DNA from: Syntrophobacterales bacterium
GTDB lineage: Bacteria; Desulfobacterota; Syntrophobacteria; Syntrophobacterales; Thermodesulforhabdaceae
Reading direction: 5' to 3'
NCBI GenBank assembly: GCA_026417655.1
Contig: JAOACS010000014.1
Span: 62,001-126,000 of the forward strand
DNA length: 64,000 nucleotides
Part shown: positions 9,228-17,951 of the stretch, piece after piece
Layout: the number at the start of each line of letters is the position of its first letter
How positions within the stretch are numbered: position 1 is the stretch's first letter
Program-made: the position numbers and the translations under genes
Notes under the pieces: model-generated
What the model was told of the DNA's origin: nothing
Seen by the model: only the letters and a program-made list of their open reading frames with translations
The model's database searches: none

Positions 9228-10319
9228 ATGGGTATGAAAGCTGGCTCAATGCAACTTACATTTTTCTCTATTCCGGATCCTGTTACAGAGGATTTTTGGG
9301 GTTATGTATCAGAACATCTCAAGAAGGGGATCTTCAGACCCTGTGCGCCAGAAGATACTGTCTCTTACGGCTTCGTATCGTGGGAGGATCTTTTCGATTT
9401 GTCTTTTTCCGATGGTTATCAAAAGGCAAATTATCTAGCCTTTCAGTTTAGGCTCGATCAGAAAAAGATTCCGTCAATGATAGTAAAGCAAAAACTCCAA
9501 GAGGCTATATCGGCATATAAGAGTGAAAAGGGACATCTGCCATCAAAAAAAATCCGTTCCCTCCTTAAAGAGTCGGTTGAAGAGGCACTTTTTAAATCCA
9601 CTCTGCCATGCCCCTCTGGTTTTGAGGTGGTATGGCATCCAGTTACCAAAAGACTTATTCTTGGAACCACTAGTTCTAAACTTATTGAAGCCTTTTTAGA
9701 ACACTTTGAAAGAACATTTAGGCTTCATCCTGTTCCTCTCTACCATGTTCAACTAGCTCTAAGTATGGAAACTTTGCCCTCCAGAATTAAGGATAGTTTA
9801 TCACTTATTGTATCGCCCTCATCCCATAGAGCCTTTCAGGAAGGGCGCTTCCTAGGTTACGAATTTTTGACATGGCTTTGGTTTAAAAGTGATCAAAGGG
9901 AAAATTCCCTGCCAGTGTATTTGGGTGATAGGATAGTGTTGAGCCGACCAGATGACGGGAGGGAAAGGATAATATGCACAACCCAAAATCATAGTCTAAA
10001 AGAGGCCTATACAGCCCTTGGAGAAGGTAAAATGGTGGAAGAGGCTCAGTGGATAGTTCATAGAAGAGACAATGAATACATCTTCTCACTGGATGCTTCC
10101 CTTTGGATGATGAAAGGTGTAAGAACACCATCGCAGCCTTCTATGTCGAAAGATGGGGATCCAGAGGGAAGATTTCTTGAGAGGATGTTTTTTATTGAGG
10201 AACTACGGGACGTCTTCGAATCTCTTTACCAGGAATTTTTAATGCTAAGGTTCGATGGAAGGTGGCATGATGATGTTCTTCCAGCGATGGAGGAGTGGAA
10301 GCGGAGTAAGATGTCATAG
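9228..10319 (+). CDS. RdgC-like recombination-associated protein
   Basis: A 363-residue protein with the layout of RdgC, a ring-shaped DNA-binding protein that modulates RecA. The best matching stretch is KKIPSMIVKQKLQEAISAY followed by a basic KKIRSLLKESVEEAL segment and then EVVWHPVTKRLILGTTS, mirroring the N-terminal half of E. coli RdgC (about 300 residues). The GYEFLTWLWF segment near residue 207 occurs in divergent relatives outside Gammaproteobacteria. The start is uncertain: ATG codons at 9228, 9234 and 9249 are all in frame and none has a strong ribosome-binding site. Its 3' end overlaps the convergent methyltransferase by 6 nt. Confidence 0.65.
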   Translation: MGMKAGSMQLTFFSIPDPVTEDFWGYVSEHLKKGIFRPCAPEDTVSYGFVSWEDLFDLSFSDGYQKANYLAFQFRLDQKKIPSMIVKQKLQEAISAYKSEKGHLPSKKIRSLLKESVEEALFKSTLPCPSGFEVVWHPVTKRLILGTTSSKLIEAFLEHFERTFRLHPVPLYHVQLALSMETLPSRIKDSLSLIVSPSSHRAFQEGRFLGYEFLTWLWFKSDQRENSLPVYLGDRIVLSRPDDGRERIICTTQNHSLKEAYTALGEGKMVEEAQWIVHRRDNEYIFSLDASLWMMKGVRTPSQPSMSKDGDPEGRFLERMFFIEELRDVFESLYQEFLMLRFDGRWHDDVLPAMEEWKRSKMS

Positions 10320-11090
10320 AAGATCCTCTGTCTTAGGATGAGTTAGAGCTTTTCTCCGCTCTTCACAATACCATTCAATCTGCCTACAAATACCTCTAAT
10401 TATCTTTATATCCCTTGCCCTAAGTTGCATCCTTGCAAAAAAACGCCGTATATTCATCATCCAGTATTCGGGGTTTTCTGGATTTATGAAGTGAATTTTT
10501 GCAAGAGTTTCGGCCAAGTGGCGGTACATGTTTTCCAGCTCGAATACATTGGCAAGCCGAGGAACAAAATCAGGGGGACGTTCTAAAGATGCCGTAAATA
10601 TCTCGTAAAGAACAATTACAACAGCTTGGGATACGTTAAGTGATGCGAATTCAGAGGTGGGAATAGTTAGTAAGGTGTGGCAGTATTTGAGTTCTCTATT
10701 GGCAAGCCCTCTATTTTCTGGACCAAAGAGGATAGCTATCTGGTTGTTCTGACTTATGGGTATGAGTTCCTGAGCCAAGGCTCTTACATCCTTGACGGTA
10801 GGTCGGTTTGATCCCTGCCGTGCGGTGGTTCCAACAATATACTGGAATCCACCTAGTGCTTCCTCCAAGCTATCGTAAACTTCCATGTTTGCTACAACGT
10901 CCTCGGATGCGTGGGTCGCCATTTTTAAGATGCGAGTGAGGTCGCAATCGAGTGGGTCCACGACAATAAGGCGAGATATTCCCATATTTTTGCATGCCCT
11001 AGCTGTCGAACCAATGTTTTCAGGAAAATGGGGTCGATGAAGAACGACTGCTAAATTTTCTAACTTGGCTCGGTGAGTAACTTGACTCAC
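10314..11090 (-). CDS. TrmJ-like SPOUT RNA methyltransferase
   Basis: A 258-residue SpoU/TrmH-superfamily enzyme. It begins LAVVLHRPHFPENIGSTARA, the motif-1 region with the conserved N-x-G-x-x-x-R. Motif 2, ILFGPENRGLANREL, and motif 3, LTIPTSEFASLNVSQAVVIV, form the trefoil knot that binds S-adenosylmethionine. The C-terminal extension of about 90 residues matches TrmJ, which 2'-O-methylates tRNA position 32, better than TrmH or RlmB. The gene is convergent with the RdgC-like gene and divergent from 11227. Confidence 0.85.
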   Translation of the reverse strand: MSQVTHRAKLENLAVVLHRPHFPENIGSTARACKNMGISRLIVVDPLDCDLTRILKMATHASEDVVANMEVYDSLEEALGGFQYIVGTTARQGSNRPTVKDVRALAQELIPISQNNQIAILFGPENRGLANRELKYCHTLLTIPTSEFASLNVSQAVVIVLYEIFTASLERPPDFVPRLANVFELENMYRHLAETLAKIHFINPENPEYWMMNIRRFFARMQLRARDIKIIRGICRQIEWYCEERRKALTHPKTEDLL

Positions 11091-11145
11091 TTCCTACTCT
11101 CCTTTCTTTTCCCGTGAATTAGGGAAGAATACAAAAATCACAGGA

Positions 11146-11189
11146 CCTTGATCCATGTCAAGGATATTACCGAAGATAGTGACTATCTT
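11146..11189 (+). promoter_or_regulatory. FNR/HcpR-like operator with spaced -10 element
   Basis: A perfect inverted repeat CCTTGA-N6-TCAAGG lies at 11146-11163, containing TTGATCCATGTCAA, close to the FNR/DNR/HcpR half-site TTGAT-N4-ATCAA. Its centre is at 11154.5. A possible -10 element, TATCTT at 11184-11189, would put the transcription start near 11196, about 41.5 bases from the site centre, the class II activation position. A second perfect repeat, AAGATAG-TGA-CTATCTT (11173-11189), overlaps the -10. This suggests redox or nitrosative control of the gene at 11227. Confidence 0.6.
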
Positions 11190-11226
11190 AAAAACGGAAA
11201 CAGTCACTTAAATAAGGAGAGATGCT

Positions 11227-11922
11227 ATGAAATGCCCAGGACAGGATAGTAGGTTTTGGGGGCAAGAAGCTATATTCGAAGCACCATGCCCTAAGTGTGG
11301 AAAGACGGTAGAATTCTTTAAGGATGAACCATCTAGGAGATGTAAACACTGTGGTTTCAAATTCGTCAATCCTAGGATGGATTTTGGTTGTGCTGCCTAT
11401 TGTCGCTTTGCGGAAGAATGTTTAGGAGTTCTTTCGCCAGAACTGATAGCAAAGAGGGAATCCTTTCTGAAGGATCGGGTAGCTATTGAGGCTAAAAGGA
11501 GGTTTGGTAAAAACTTTAAAGCTCTTTCTCGAGCGGTTAAGGCTGCTAGGTATGCTGAAGGGATATTTCGCCAAAGCAGGTTAGATAATCCCGCCGTCAT
11601 TATAGCTACCTATCTTTACGAACTCCCTAAACAGGTTGGGGGAGAGAGTTCTGGCCCTGAGGAGAGTGTCGAAGAAGCAATAAAGCTTTTAGAGGGGATA
11701 TTCCCAAAAAGGGAGCTCATTGATGAGGTTGCTTCGCTTATACTTAGCCAGAAAAAACCTCACCATGAACTGTCTTCAGAGGAAGCGGTCTTTGCCGATG
11801 CTATAGCTCTTGCAAAGTTTGAGGAGGATCTAAAGGAGTATAAAAATCTTACCCCACCTGAGCTCTTAACTGAAGCAGGAAAAGGGATAGCTATAGAGAT
11901 TCTAAGTAGGGCCAAAGCCTAG
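11227..11922 (+). CDS. Zinc-ribbon protein with a degenerate HD-like domain
   Basis: A 231-residue protein. Residues 20-45 contain two CxxC pairs (CPKCGKTVEFF and CKHCGFKF) forming a zinc ribbon, followed by further cysteines (CAAYCRFAEEC). From about residue 85 the helical pattern SRAVKAARYAEGIF, then ATYLYEL, then a later KKPHHEL, resembles an HD phosphohydrolase in which the key H and HD positions are replaced (A-R-Y and Y-E). If so, hydrolase activity is doubtful. It is followed after 13 nt by a ferredoxin-type protein, and the pair sits behind an FNR/HcpR-like site. Such pairs are familiar next to hybrid-cluster-protein genes, which is from memory. Function unknown. Confidence 0.6.
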   Translation: MKCPGQDSRFWGQEAIFEAPCPKCGKTVEFFKDEPSRRCKHCGFKFVNPRMDFGCAAYCRFAEECLGVLSPELIAKRESFLKDRVAIEAKRRFGKNFKALSRAVKAARYAEGIFRQSRLDNPAVIIATYLYELPKQVGGESSGPEESVEEAIKLLEGIFPKRELIDEVASLILSQKKPHHELSSEEAVFADAIALAKFEEDLKEYKNLTPPELLTEAGKGIAIEILSRAKA

Positions 11923-11935
11923 AGGAGAAGAACAG

Positions 11936-12652
11936 ATGAAGGTCATGAGAAAAATAATAGAGATAGATGAAAAGCGATGTGATGGCTGTGGGCAATGTGC
12001 CATGGCTTGTGCAGAGGGAGCCATAGCTATAATTGATGGTAAAGCTAGGCTTGTTTCGGAAAGTTACTGTGACGGTTTGGGAGCCTGTATTGGAGAATGC
12101 CCTCAGGGTGCTATTTCCATAGTTGAGCGTGAGGCAGAAGATTTTGATCCAGAGGCCGTTCACCAACACCTAACATCTAGGGAGTCATCGGAGTCCACAT
12201 TGCCATGTGGATGCCCATTAACTCATGTTAAAACTTTTTCCTCTTCCTTTGTGAAGAATTGGCCTGTAAAGATTCGTTTAATATCTCCTAGGGCTCCCTT
12301 TTTTGAAGGGGCTCGGATTTTTATAGCTGCAGATTGTGGGCCGGCCTCATGTCCTAGCTTTCACGAAAAATTCTTAGGGGAAAGTGGCGTGCTCCTTATA
12401 GGTTGTCCTAAATTTGATAACCTTAATGAGTATAGAGAGAGAATTGGTAGCATCCTTAAGGCTCACCCCTCTATAGAGGAGGTAACTGTTATTCGCATGG
12501 AGGTTCCCTGTTGTTCAGGCCTTACCGGGATTGTGAGAAGGGCGGCGGAAGACTCTGGAAGGCCGATAGAGGTTAAGGAAGTTGTCCTTTCCGCCAAGGG
12601 TAATGTAGTTCAGCAATCACCCGTTGTTATTGGCGCTAAGATAGCCCTATGA
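11936..12652 (+). CDS. Ferredoxin-like 4Fe-4S protein
   Basis: A 238-residue cytoplasmic protein. The N-terminus carries two 4Fe-4S motifs, CDGCGQCAMACAEGAI and CDGLGACIGECPQGAI, the second with a one-residue departure from the usual CxxCxxC spacing (C-D-G-L-G-A-C). The C-terminal half has additional cysteines (CGPASCPSF, GCPKFDN, VPCCSG) and could hold another cluster. It is probably an electron carrier or redox switch working with the zinc-ribbon protein encoded 13 nt upstream. The start has GAGGAG nearby. Partner enzyme not visible in the window. Confidence 0.75.
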   Translation: MKVMRKIIEIDEKRCDGCGQCAMACAEGAIAIIDGKARLVSESYCDGLGACIGECPQGAISIVEREAEDFDPEAVHQHLTSRESSESTLPCGCPLTHVKTFSSSFVKNWPVKIRLISPRAPFFEGARIFIAADCGPASCPSFHEKFLGESGVLLIGCPKFDNLNEYRERIGSILKAHPSIEEVTVIRMEVPCCSGLTGIVRRAAEDSGRPIEVKEVVLSAKGNVVQQSPVVIGAKIAL

Positions 12653-12659
12653 TGTTTCT

Positions 12660-13727
12660 TTAGGATTTATGGGAGAATTGATCAACTTCTCCAGCGATCT
12701 GTTCAAGGGGGGAGTAGAAATTTAGGATGAATATCACGGTCCCAGTGACGAAGGGAATAAAATAATAAAATATGCGATATAGTATAACGGCAATAAGAGC
12801 TTTCTCGTATTGAACACCGAAATAGTAAAAAACACTCACCATTGAGCCTTCCATAAGCCCTACTCCCCCGGGGATTATGGATATACTTGCTATAAAAAGA
12901 CTTACGCAAAAGCCTATTACTAAGACGTCTAGGTCCACATTGGAATGGACGGCTAGAAAAGATGTTCTGAGGCATTCGAACATGAGGATCCAATCTGCAA
13001 TCGCATAAACGCTGGCTTGAAAAAGTCTTTTGGAATCTTTAACAATAAGGGTTATGCTTTCGTCGAAACTGGAGAAGGCAGTCTCCAGTTGGTTCTTTTT
13101 CCTGGCAAGCCATGAAATTTTTCTACTAAGGGGATCATAGATAAACATTATGGCCTTCCAGGTAGCATGGCGTATTGTTCTTGAGATAATGAAAAGACCT
13201 ACCCACACAAAGGTAATAAAGAGACCTGATCCAAGTAAGGCGATTGTCCATTGAACTGAGCCTTTTCTTGCTGCTTCTATCGTGTAATGGGTGTAAAATA
13301 CAACTATTCCTACGACGATAAAAAATTTTGCTATGGCTACTGTGAAGAAGCCATGAACTATGGAAATAGAAAGGGTCTTAGAGGGGGGTATATTTTTTTT
13401 TAGCATAAGATAGATCTTTATTGCCAACCCACTTAGGCCTGCCGCATGAAGAGCATAGTTTGCTACTGTAGAAATTAGGGAGATGTTGAAAATATCTCGA
13501 AGCTTAAGATAATGTCCGGAGGCTACGACTAAACTGTAAAGCACTCCAGCGATGCAAACGTAACTTAAAACGGAACAGATAAAGGAGACACTAGCCCACG
13601 ATATGCTGAGATCTCTAAGGTTACCGTAAATTAGATATATGTTGGATTTATGGAACATGTACCAGATAATTGCTAACCCAAAAAAAAGAGATATCCAGAA
13701 ACGTTTGCTTTTGTAAAAGACTTTCAA
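12660..13727 (-). CDS. Lysylphosphatidylglycerol synthase TM-domain (UPF0104) membrane protein
   Basis: A 355-residue protein with about eight hydrophobic helices and no soluble synthetase domain. Family-type segments include NYALHAAGLSGLAIKIYLM and, near the C-terminus, SIIPGGVGLMEGSMVSVFYY, the conserved P-G-G-x-G-x-x-E motif of the LPG_synthase_TM/UPF0104 flippase-like family. Members translocate or modify lipids, but the substrate here cannot be assigned. It is convergent with the ferredoxin-like gene (7 nt apart) and divergent from the TetR gene. Confidence 0.8.
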   Translation of the reverse strand: MKVFYKSKRFWISLFFGLAIIWYMFHKSNIYLIYGNLRDLSISWASVSFICSVLSYVCIAGVLYSLVVASGHYLKLRDIFNISLISTVANYALHAAGLSGLAIKIYLMLKKNIPPSKTLSISIVHGFFTVAIAKFFIVVGIVVFYTHYTIEAARKGSVQWTIALLGSGLFITFVWVGLFIISRTIRHATWKAIMFIYDPLSRKISWLARKKNQLETAFSSFDESITLIVKDSKRLFQASVYAIADWILMFECLRTSFLAVHSNVDLDVLVIGFCVSLFIASISIIPGGVGLMEGSMVSVFYYFGVQYEKALIAVILYRIFYYFIPFVTGTVIFILNFYSPLEQIAGEVDQFSHKS

Positions 13728-13855
13728 ATAGCTCCTCCAGTAAAAAGAAATGTTCTATTGGACCCCTATTTTGTGATCTCAAACTTTTTATAGTTTTTTA
13801 GATTCCTTTGTCCAGCATTCTTTGATATTGTTTGAAAACATTAACAATTTTGTAA

Positions 13856-13897
13856 TTGACTGGGGTCATAAAAATCTTTAGAATGACCACGTGGTCA
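13856..13897 (+). promoter_or_regulatory. Promoter with overlapping palindromic operator ahead of the TetR-mqn operon
   Basis: TTGACT (13856-13861) and TAGAAT (13879-13884) are separated by exactly 17 bases and form a good sigma-70 promoter. The perfect 14-base palindrome TGACCACGTGGTCA (13884-13897) starts on the last base of the -10 element and covers the likely transcription start. A bound dimer there would block initiation, the classic layout for TetR autoregulation. The TetR gene starts 37 bases later and is the first gene of the menaquinone operon. Confidence 0.7.
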
Positions 13898-13934
13898 CCA
13901 ACGGATGTGGACTCTAGAAAGATTAAGATAGATA

Positions 13935-14588
13935 ATGGAAGATTCAAGCTACAATCTGTTCAATCGCATACCGAAGGATAAGAGGGAACGCCTTCTTCAT
14001 GCTTCCATCGAAGAGTTTGCCGAACATGGTTTCCATCAGGCGAGTATAAACCGGTTAGTGAACCGTCTTGGTATAGCCAAGGGCTCAATATTTAGATACT
14101 TTGGTTCCAAAGAGCGACTTTTTGCCTTTGTATTTGACTACGCCATAGAGCTTGTCAAAGCCAGATTAAGGGGTATTAGGGATATTACTAAAGAGATGCC
14201 CTTTTTTCAACGGCTTAAATCTATCCTATGGGTGGGTATCAACTTTGTGGAACAGCATCCAAGCATTTACAGACTTTATCTCAAAATGATTTTTCAGGAA
14301 AATTTTCCCCTAAGGGATGAACTTCTTAGAAAGGTTCATTTAATGTCGGCAGAATATCTAACGTCCCTTGTAAGGGATAGCATCTCAAAGGGGGAGATTC
14401 GGAATGATTTGGATGTGGATTTCGTGGTATTTTTTCTAAACTCCATGCTTGATCGATTTCTTCAGGCCTATACTGTTGCTTTCTGGGATGCGGGAACAGG
14501 GATTTACAAAGCACCTCAAGAAGAACTTTTACGTAAAGTTGACCATTTTGTCTCAGTTATAGAAAAGGGACTTGCTATCCATGAGTGA
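13935..14588 (+). CDS. TetR/AcrR family transcriptional regulator
   Basis: A 217-residue repressor. The N-terminal TetR DNA-binding domain is clear: RERLLHASIEEFAEHGFHQA, then the helix-turn-helix INRLVNRLGIAKGSIFRYFG and SKERLFAFVFDYA. The rest is an all-helical ligand domain without a recognisable subfamily. Its 3' end overlaps mqnE by 8 nt, so it heads the mqnE-mqnC-mqnX-mqnA operon and probably controls it together with itself through the palindrome at 13884-13897. The ligand is unknown; a quinone, redox signal or acyl compound would be guesses. Confidence 0.9.
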   Translation: MEDSSYNLFNRIPKDKRERLLHASIEEFAEHGFHQASINRLVNRLGIAKGSIFRYFGSKERLFAFVFDYAIELVKARLRGIRDITKEMPFFQRLKSILWVGINFVEQHPSIYRLYLKMIFQENFPLRDELLRKVHLMSAEYLTSLVRDSISKGEIRNDLDVDFVVFFLNSMLDRFLQAYTVAFWDAGTGIYKAPQEELLRKVDHFVSVIEKGLAIHE

Positions 14589-15666
14589 AGACCTAGATGA
14601 TATTTTTGAAAAGGTTAAAGAAGGTAAAAGGTTAACTCGCGAGGATGGAGTAAGACTCTTTAACTGCAAGAATCTCCTAACCCTGGGAGAGTTGGCTCAT
14701 ACTGTCAAGGTCAACCTCCATGGAAACGATGTTTTCTATGTCCTAAACCGTCATATTAATTACTCTAACATTTGCCTTAGCGGCTGTCTATTTTGTGCCT
14801 TTGGGAAACCTCCAGGCCATAGTCAAGCCTTTGAACTGACTGTTGGTGATATACGTAGGAAAATTCAGGAAGAAAACGCTTCACAAATAAGGGAATTGCA
14901 CATAGTTGGGGGATGTCATCCTGATCTACCAATCTCCTACTATGAAGAGATCTTAAAGACCGCTAAAACTCTCTGTCCCAATGCGGTTGTAAAGGCCTTT
15001 ACAGCCGTAGAGGTTGACCATATTGCCAGGCTTGAAGGTATGAGGGTAGAGGAGGTTCTTAAGCGCTTTAAAGATAAGGGTCTTGATATGATGCCAGGTG
15101 GAGGTGCCGAAATATTTGCAGACCATATACGCAAGAAAATTTGCCCGAATAAGATTGATGCCTTCCGATGGCTAGAAGTTCATAGAATCGCTCACCAAAT
15201 GGGTATAAAAACCAACGCAACAATGCTTTTTGGACATATCGAGTCTATAGAAGATAGAGTGGATCATCTTCTAGCGTTAAGAGATCTTCAGGATGAAACT
15301 GGTGGGTTTGTCTGCTTTATCCCTCTCCCATATCAGGCGAGACTCTCTCCCCTTAAAACCCTTTCATCTCCTAGTGGTGTAGATGTTTTAAAGACTATAG
15401 CCGTAAGCCGCCTTTTATTGGATAACATTTTGCATATCAAGGCCTATTGGGTAATGCTCACAGTAAAGCTTGCTCAACTTGCGCTTTACTTTGGCGCTAA
15501 CGATTTGGATGGAACTGTTGTAGAGGAGAAGATAGGTCACATGGCCGGGGCCGAGTCGGAGGAATTTTTAACAAGAGGTGAACTGGAATGGATTATCCGA
15601 TCGGCAAGTTTTAATCCCGTCGAAAGAGATGGGCTTTTCAATCCGGTGCATAAAAATGAAGGGTAA
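14581..15666 (+). CDS. mqnE: Aminofutalosine synthase (radical SAM)
   Basis: A 361-residue radical SAM enzyme with the cluster motif C65-x3-C69-x2-C72 in NICLSGCLFCAFG. The flanking NGNDVFYVLNRHIN-type segment (residues NDVFYVLNRHINYSN) and the later MMPGGGAEIF match MqnE of the futalosine pathway, which joins 3-[(1-carboxyvinyl)oxy]benzoate to S-adenosylmethionine to give aminodeoxyfutalosine. The second radical SAM gene downstream carries the MqnC version VTYVVDRNINYSNVC, which separates the two. ATG at 14581 is chosen; an upstream in-frame start would increase the overlap with the TetR gene. It overlaps mqnC by 11 nt. Confidence 0.9.
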   Translation: MSEDLDDIFEKVKEGKRLTREDGVRLFNCKNLLTLGELAHTVKVNLHGNDVFYVLNRHINYSNICLSGCLFCAFGKPPGHSQAFELTVGDIRRKIQEENASQIRELHIVGGCHPDLPISYYEEILKTAKTLCPNAVVKAFTAVEVDHIARLEGMRVEEVLKRFKDKGLDMMPGGGAEIFADHIRKKICPNKIDAFRWLEVHRIAHQMGIKTNATMLFGHIESIEDRVDHLLALRDLQDETGGFVCFIPLPYQARLSPLKTLSSPSGVDVLKTIAVSRLLLDNILHIKAYWVMLTVKLAQLALYFGANDLDGTVVEEKIGHMAGAESEEFLTRGELEWIIRSASFNPVERDGLFNPVHKNEG

Positions 15667-16732
15667 CGAGTTAAAATATATAGTCCACAAGCTCCACGAA
15701 GGGAAGCGTGTTTCCGGTAGTGAAGCATATGATCTTTATATTAAGGCCGACCTATTCTCCCTCGGTCATCTCGCTCACTCCATTAGGATGAAAAAACACC
15801 CCTATCCTTATGTAACCTACGTGGTGGATCGTAATATTAATTATTCCAACGTATGTGTCTCTAAATGTAGCTTTTGTGCATTCTATCGTTCACCTGATTC
15901 ACCAGAGGCTTATGTCATAAAGAGAGAGGAATTAGCTCGAAAGATCGAGGAAACCCTTTCCTTAGGTGGAACCCAAATTCTTCTCCAGGGAGGGCATCAT
16001 CCCGAACTTCCGCTATCCTTCTATGAGGAGATGCTAACCTTTATAAAGAGCTTCTTTCCGACGATTCATATTCACGCCTTTTCCCCTCCTGAGATCGTTT
16101 TTTTTGCAAAAAGAGAATCAATACCCATCTCAGAGGTTATCTCCAGGCTTAAGGCCTCCGGTCTTGGTTCTATACCGGGAGGGGGAGCCGAAATCCTTGT
16201 TGATGAAGTTCGCTCTCTTGTTTCTCCCCGCAAATGCAGTGTTTCCGAGTGGCTTGCCGTTATGGAGGAAGCCCATAAACAGGGGCTTAGGACAACCGCG
16301 ACGATGATGTTTGGACACCTAGAAGCCCCCAAGCATCGCATAGAGCATCTCTTAAGACTTAGGGAGTTACAGGATAAGACGAAGGGATTTACTGCATTTA
16401 TCCCGTGGGCATTTCAGCCAAGGAATACAGCTCTTGAAGGGAAGGTTAAGGTGGCCACGGGCGTAGAGTATTTAAGAGTCCTTGCCATATCCCGGATTGT
16501 GCTAGACAATTTTGATAATATTCAGGCTTCCTGGGTCACAATGGGACCTCATGTGGCGCAAATAGCTCTTTTTTTCGGGGCTAACGATTTTGGATCAACT
16601 ATGATCGAGGAAAATGTTGTTGCCGCGGCCGGGGTAAGATTCAGGATGTCTATAGAAGAGATACACCGAATCATTCGATATGCCGGCTTTATCCCCAAAC
16701 AGAGAACAATGGCCTATGAGTGGATTGACTGA
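15656..16732 (+). CDS. mqnC: Cyclic dehypoxanthinylfutalosine synthase (radical SAM)
   Basis: A 358-residue radical SAM enzyme with C67-x3-C71-x2-C74 in VCVSKCSFCAFYR. The MqnC hallmark TYVVDRNINYSN precedes it, and the conserved SIPGGGAEILVDEVR and TTATMMFGHLE follow. MqnC cyclises dehypoxanthinylfutalosine, forming the naphthoquinone ring carbons. The start is taken as ATG 15656, eleven bases inside mqnE, because homologous sequence begins there (MKGNELKYIVHKLHEGKRV); an upstream in-frame start would read through mqnE. It overlaps mqnX by 17 nt. All four mqn genes overlap, so translation is likely coupled. Confidence 0.92.
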   Translation: MKGNELKYIVHKLHEGKRVSGSEAYDLYIKADLFSLGHLAHSIRMKKHPYPYVTYVVDRNINYSNVCVSKCSFCAFYRSPDSPEAYVIKREELARKIEETLSLGGTQILLQGGHHPELPLSFYEEMLTFIKSFFPTIHIHAFSPPEIVFFAKRESIPISEVISRLKASGLGSIPGGGAEILVDEVRSLVSPRKCSVSEWLAVMEEAHKQGLRTTATMMFGHLEAPKHRIEHLLRLRELQDKTKGFTAFIPWAFQPRNTALEGKVKVATGVEYLRVLAISRIVLDNFDNIQASWVTMGPHVAQIALFFGANDFGSTMIEENVVAAAGVRFRMSIEEIHRIIRYAGFIPKQRTMAYEWID

Positions 16733-17951
16733 AGATTTTGTAATTATAAGGGCTCCATGGGTTCTCGGAAAGGGGGGAGAATGGCTTGAGGATACCTCCA
16801 TTTTGTGGGATCGAGTTAGGAATAGGGCGATAGAGGTAGAAGGTAGCAAAGATTTTGGAAAGACAATAAAGACAGGATGGGAATTTATAGATGTTGGGGA
16901 TAGAGCACTTATCCCAGGTCTTGTGAATGCTCACGTTCACCTTGAACTCTCAGCTCTTTCGGGGCTTTTTAGGGAGGTTTTGCGGGGAGATTATTTAGGG
17001 TGGGTGAAGAGCTTGATGGCGAAAAGAGATGCTTTAGTCGATAAGGACCTCCATAAAGCCTTTGTTATGGCCGCCTTTGAATCTTTTAAAAGGGGAGTGG
17101 CCTTCGTGGGAGATGTCTCGAATAGACCTCTTCTGGAGCTTCCTGAGGAGATAGATTGTAGAGCTCTTCCCGTAAGGTATCTTTTCTGGGAGTGGATTGG
17201 ATTTACAGTAAAGGAGGTCCATTTTCCTAGTAGAGAAGATCTAGGGGGATGGGTAGAGGAGTTAAGTATTGTTCCTCACGCCGTCTACTCTACCTCCCCC
17301 TTTCTTATCAGAGAAACCAAGAGGTGGTGTAAAACCTTCGGAAAGGTATTTTCCATTCATGTAGGAGAGACCGAAGAGGAAAATATTTTTATTCGGGAAG
17401 GGAAGGGGAGATGGAAAGATTTTTTGGTGGAACTTGGTAAATGGGACGATAAATGGGAGCCTCCTGGAACCACTCCTATTAAGTACTTAGATACTCTCGA
17501 AGTATTGGACAAACAAACCCTTCTTGTCCATTGTCTCCATCTTAATTCGGACGACTGGGACATTGTCCAGAGGAGGCAGTGTCATGTATGTTTGTGTCCT
17601 AGAAGTAATCATGAACTAGGTGTTGGGGAAATACCAGCCCTTGAAATTATCCGGCGAAATCTTCCATTTCTTCTAGGAACCGATAGCCTCGCTAGCTCAC
17701 CGAGCCTTGATCTCTTTGAGGAAGCCGTGTTTCTCATAGAACATTACGGGCTCTTCAATCCCAAAGATGTTCTAGAAGCAATAACTGGAAGAGGTCGTCG
17801 TTTTTTCACAAACTCAAGCTCCTTTATAGAACCAGGTTTTAGAGGACCAATCCTTGCTGTGGAGATTTCTGATGGGGCATCTGTTAAAGACATTTCTGAG
17901 AAAGTTCTATACAGTGGATTGAGGGGAGCATATACATGGATTCAGTTTTGA
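16716..17951 (+). CDS. mqnX: Amidohydrolase, probable aminodeoxyfutalosine deaminase
   Basis: A 411-residue amidohydrolase-superfamily protein. Metal-site motifs are visible: LIPGLVNAHVHLELS (HxH), FSIHVGETEEE, LLVHCLHLNSDD and LLGTDSLASSPSLDLFEE (catalytic Asp). The cytosine/adenosine deaminase branch and the position between mqnC and mqnA point to aminodeoxyfutalosine deaminase (MqnX), which makes futalosine for a hydrolase (MqnB) not present here. Name confidence rests largely on context. ATG 16716 gives a 17-nt overlap with mqnC; a start at 16680 would overlap by 53 nt. Confidence 0.8.
   Translation: MSGLTEDFVIIRAPWVLGKGGEWLEDTSILWDRVRNRAIEVEGSKDFGKTIKTGWEFIDVGDRALIPGLVNAHVHLELSALSGLFREVLRGDYLGWVKSLMAKRDALVDKDLHKAFVMAAFESFKRGVAFVGDVSNRPLLELPEEIDCRALPVRYLFWEWIGFTVKEVHFPSREDLGGWVEELSIVPHAVYSTSPFLIRETKRWCKTFGKVFSIHVGETEEENIFIREGKGRWKDFLVELGKWDDKWEPPGTTPIKYLDTLEVLDKQTLLVHCLHLNSDDWDIVQRRQCHVCLCPRSNHELGVGEIPALEIIRRNLPFLLGTDSLASSPSLDLFEEAVFLIEHYGLFNPKDVLEAITGRGRRFFTNSSSFIEPGFRGPILAVEISDGASVKDISEKVLYSGLRGAYTWIQF

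Noticed and set aside
9065-9451. 128-codon forward frame ahead of the RdgC-like gene
   Set aside because: It runs across the small basic gene and the RdgC start in a different frame, has unlikely composition, and lacks any motif.
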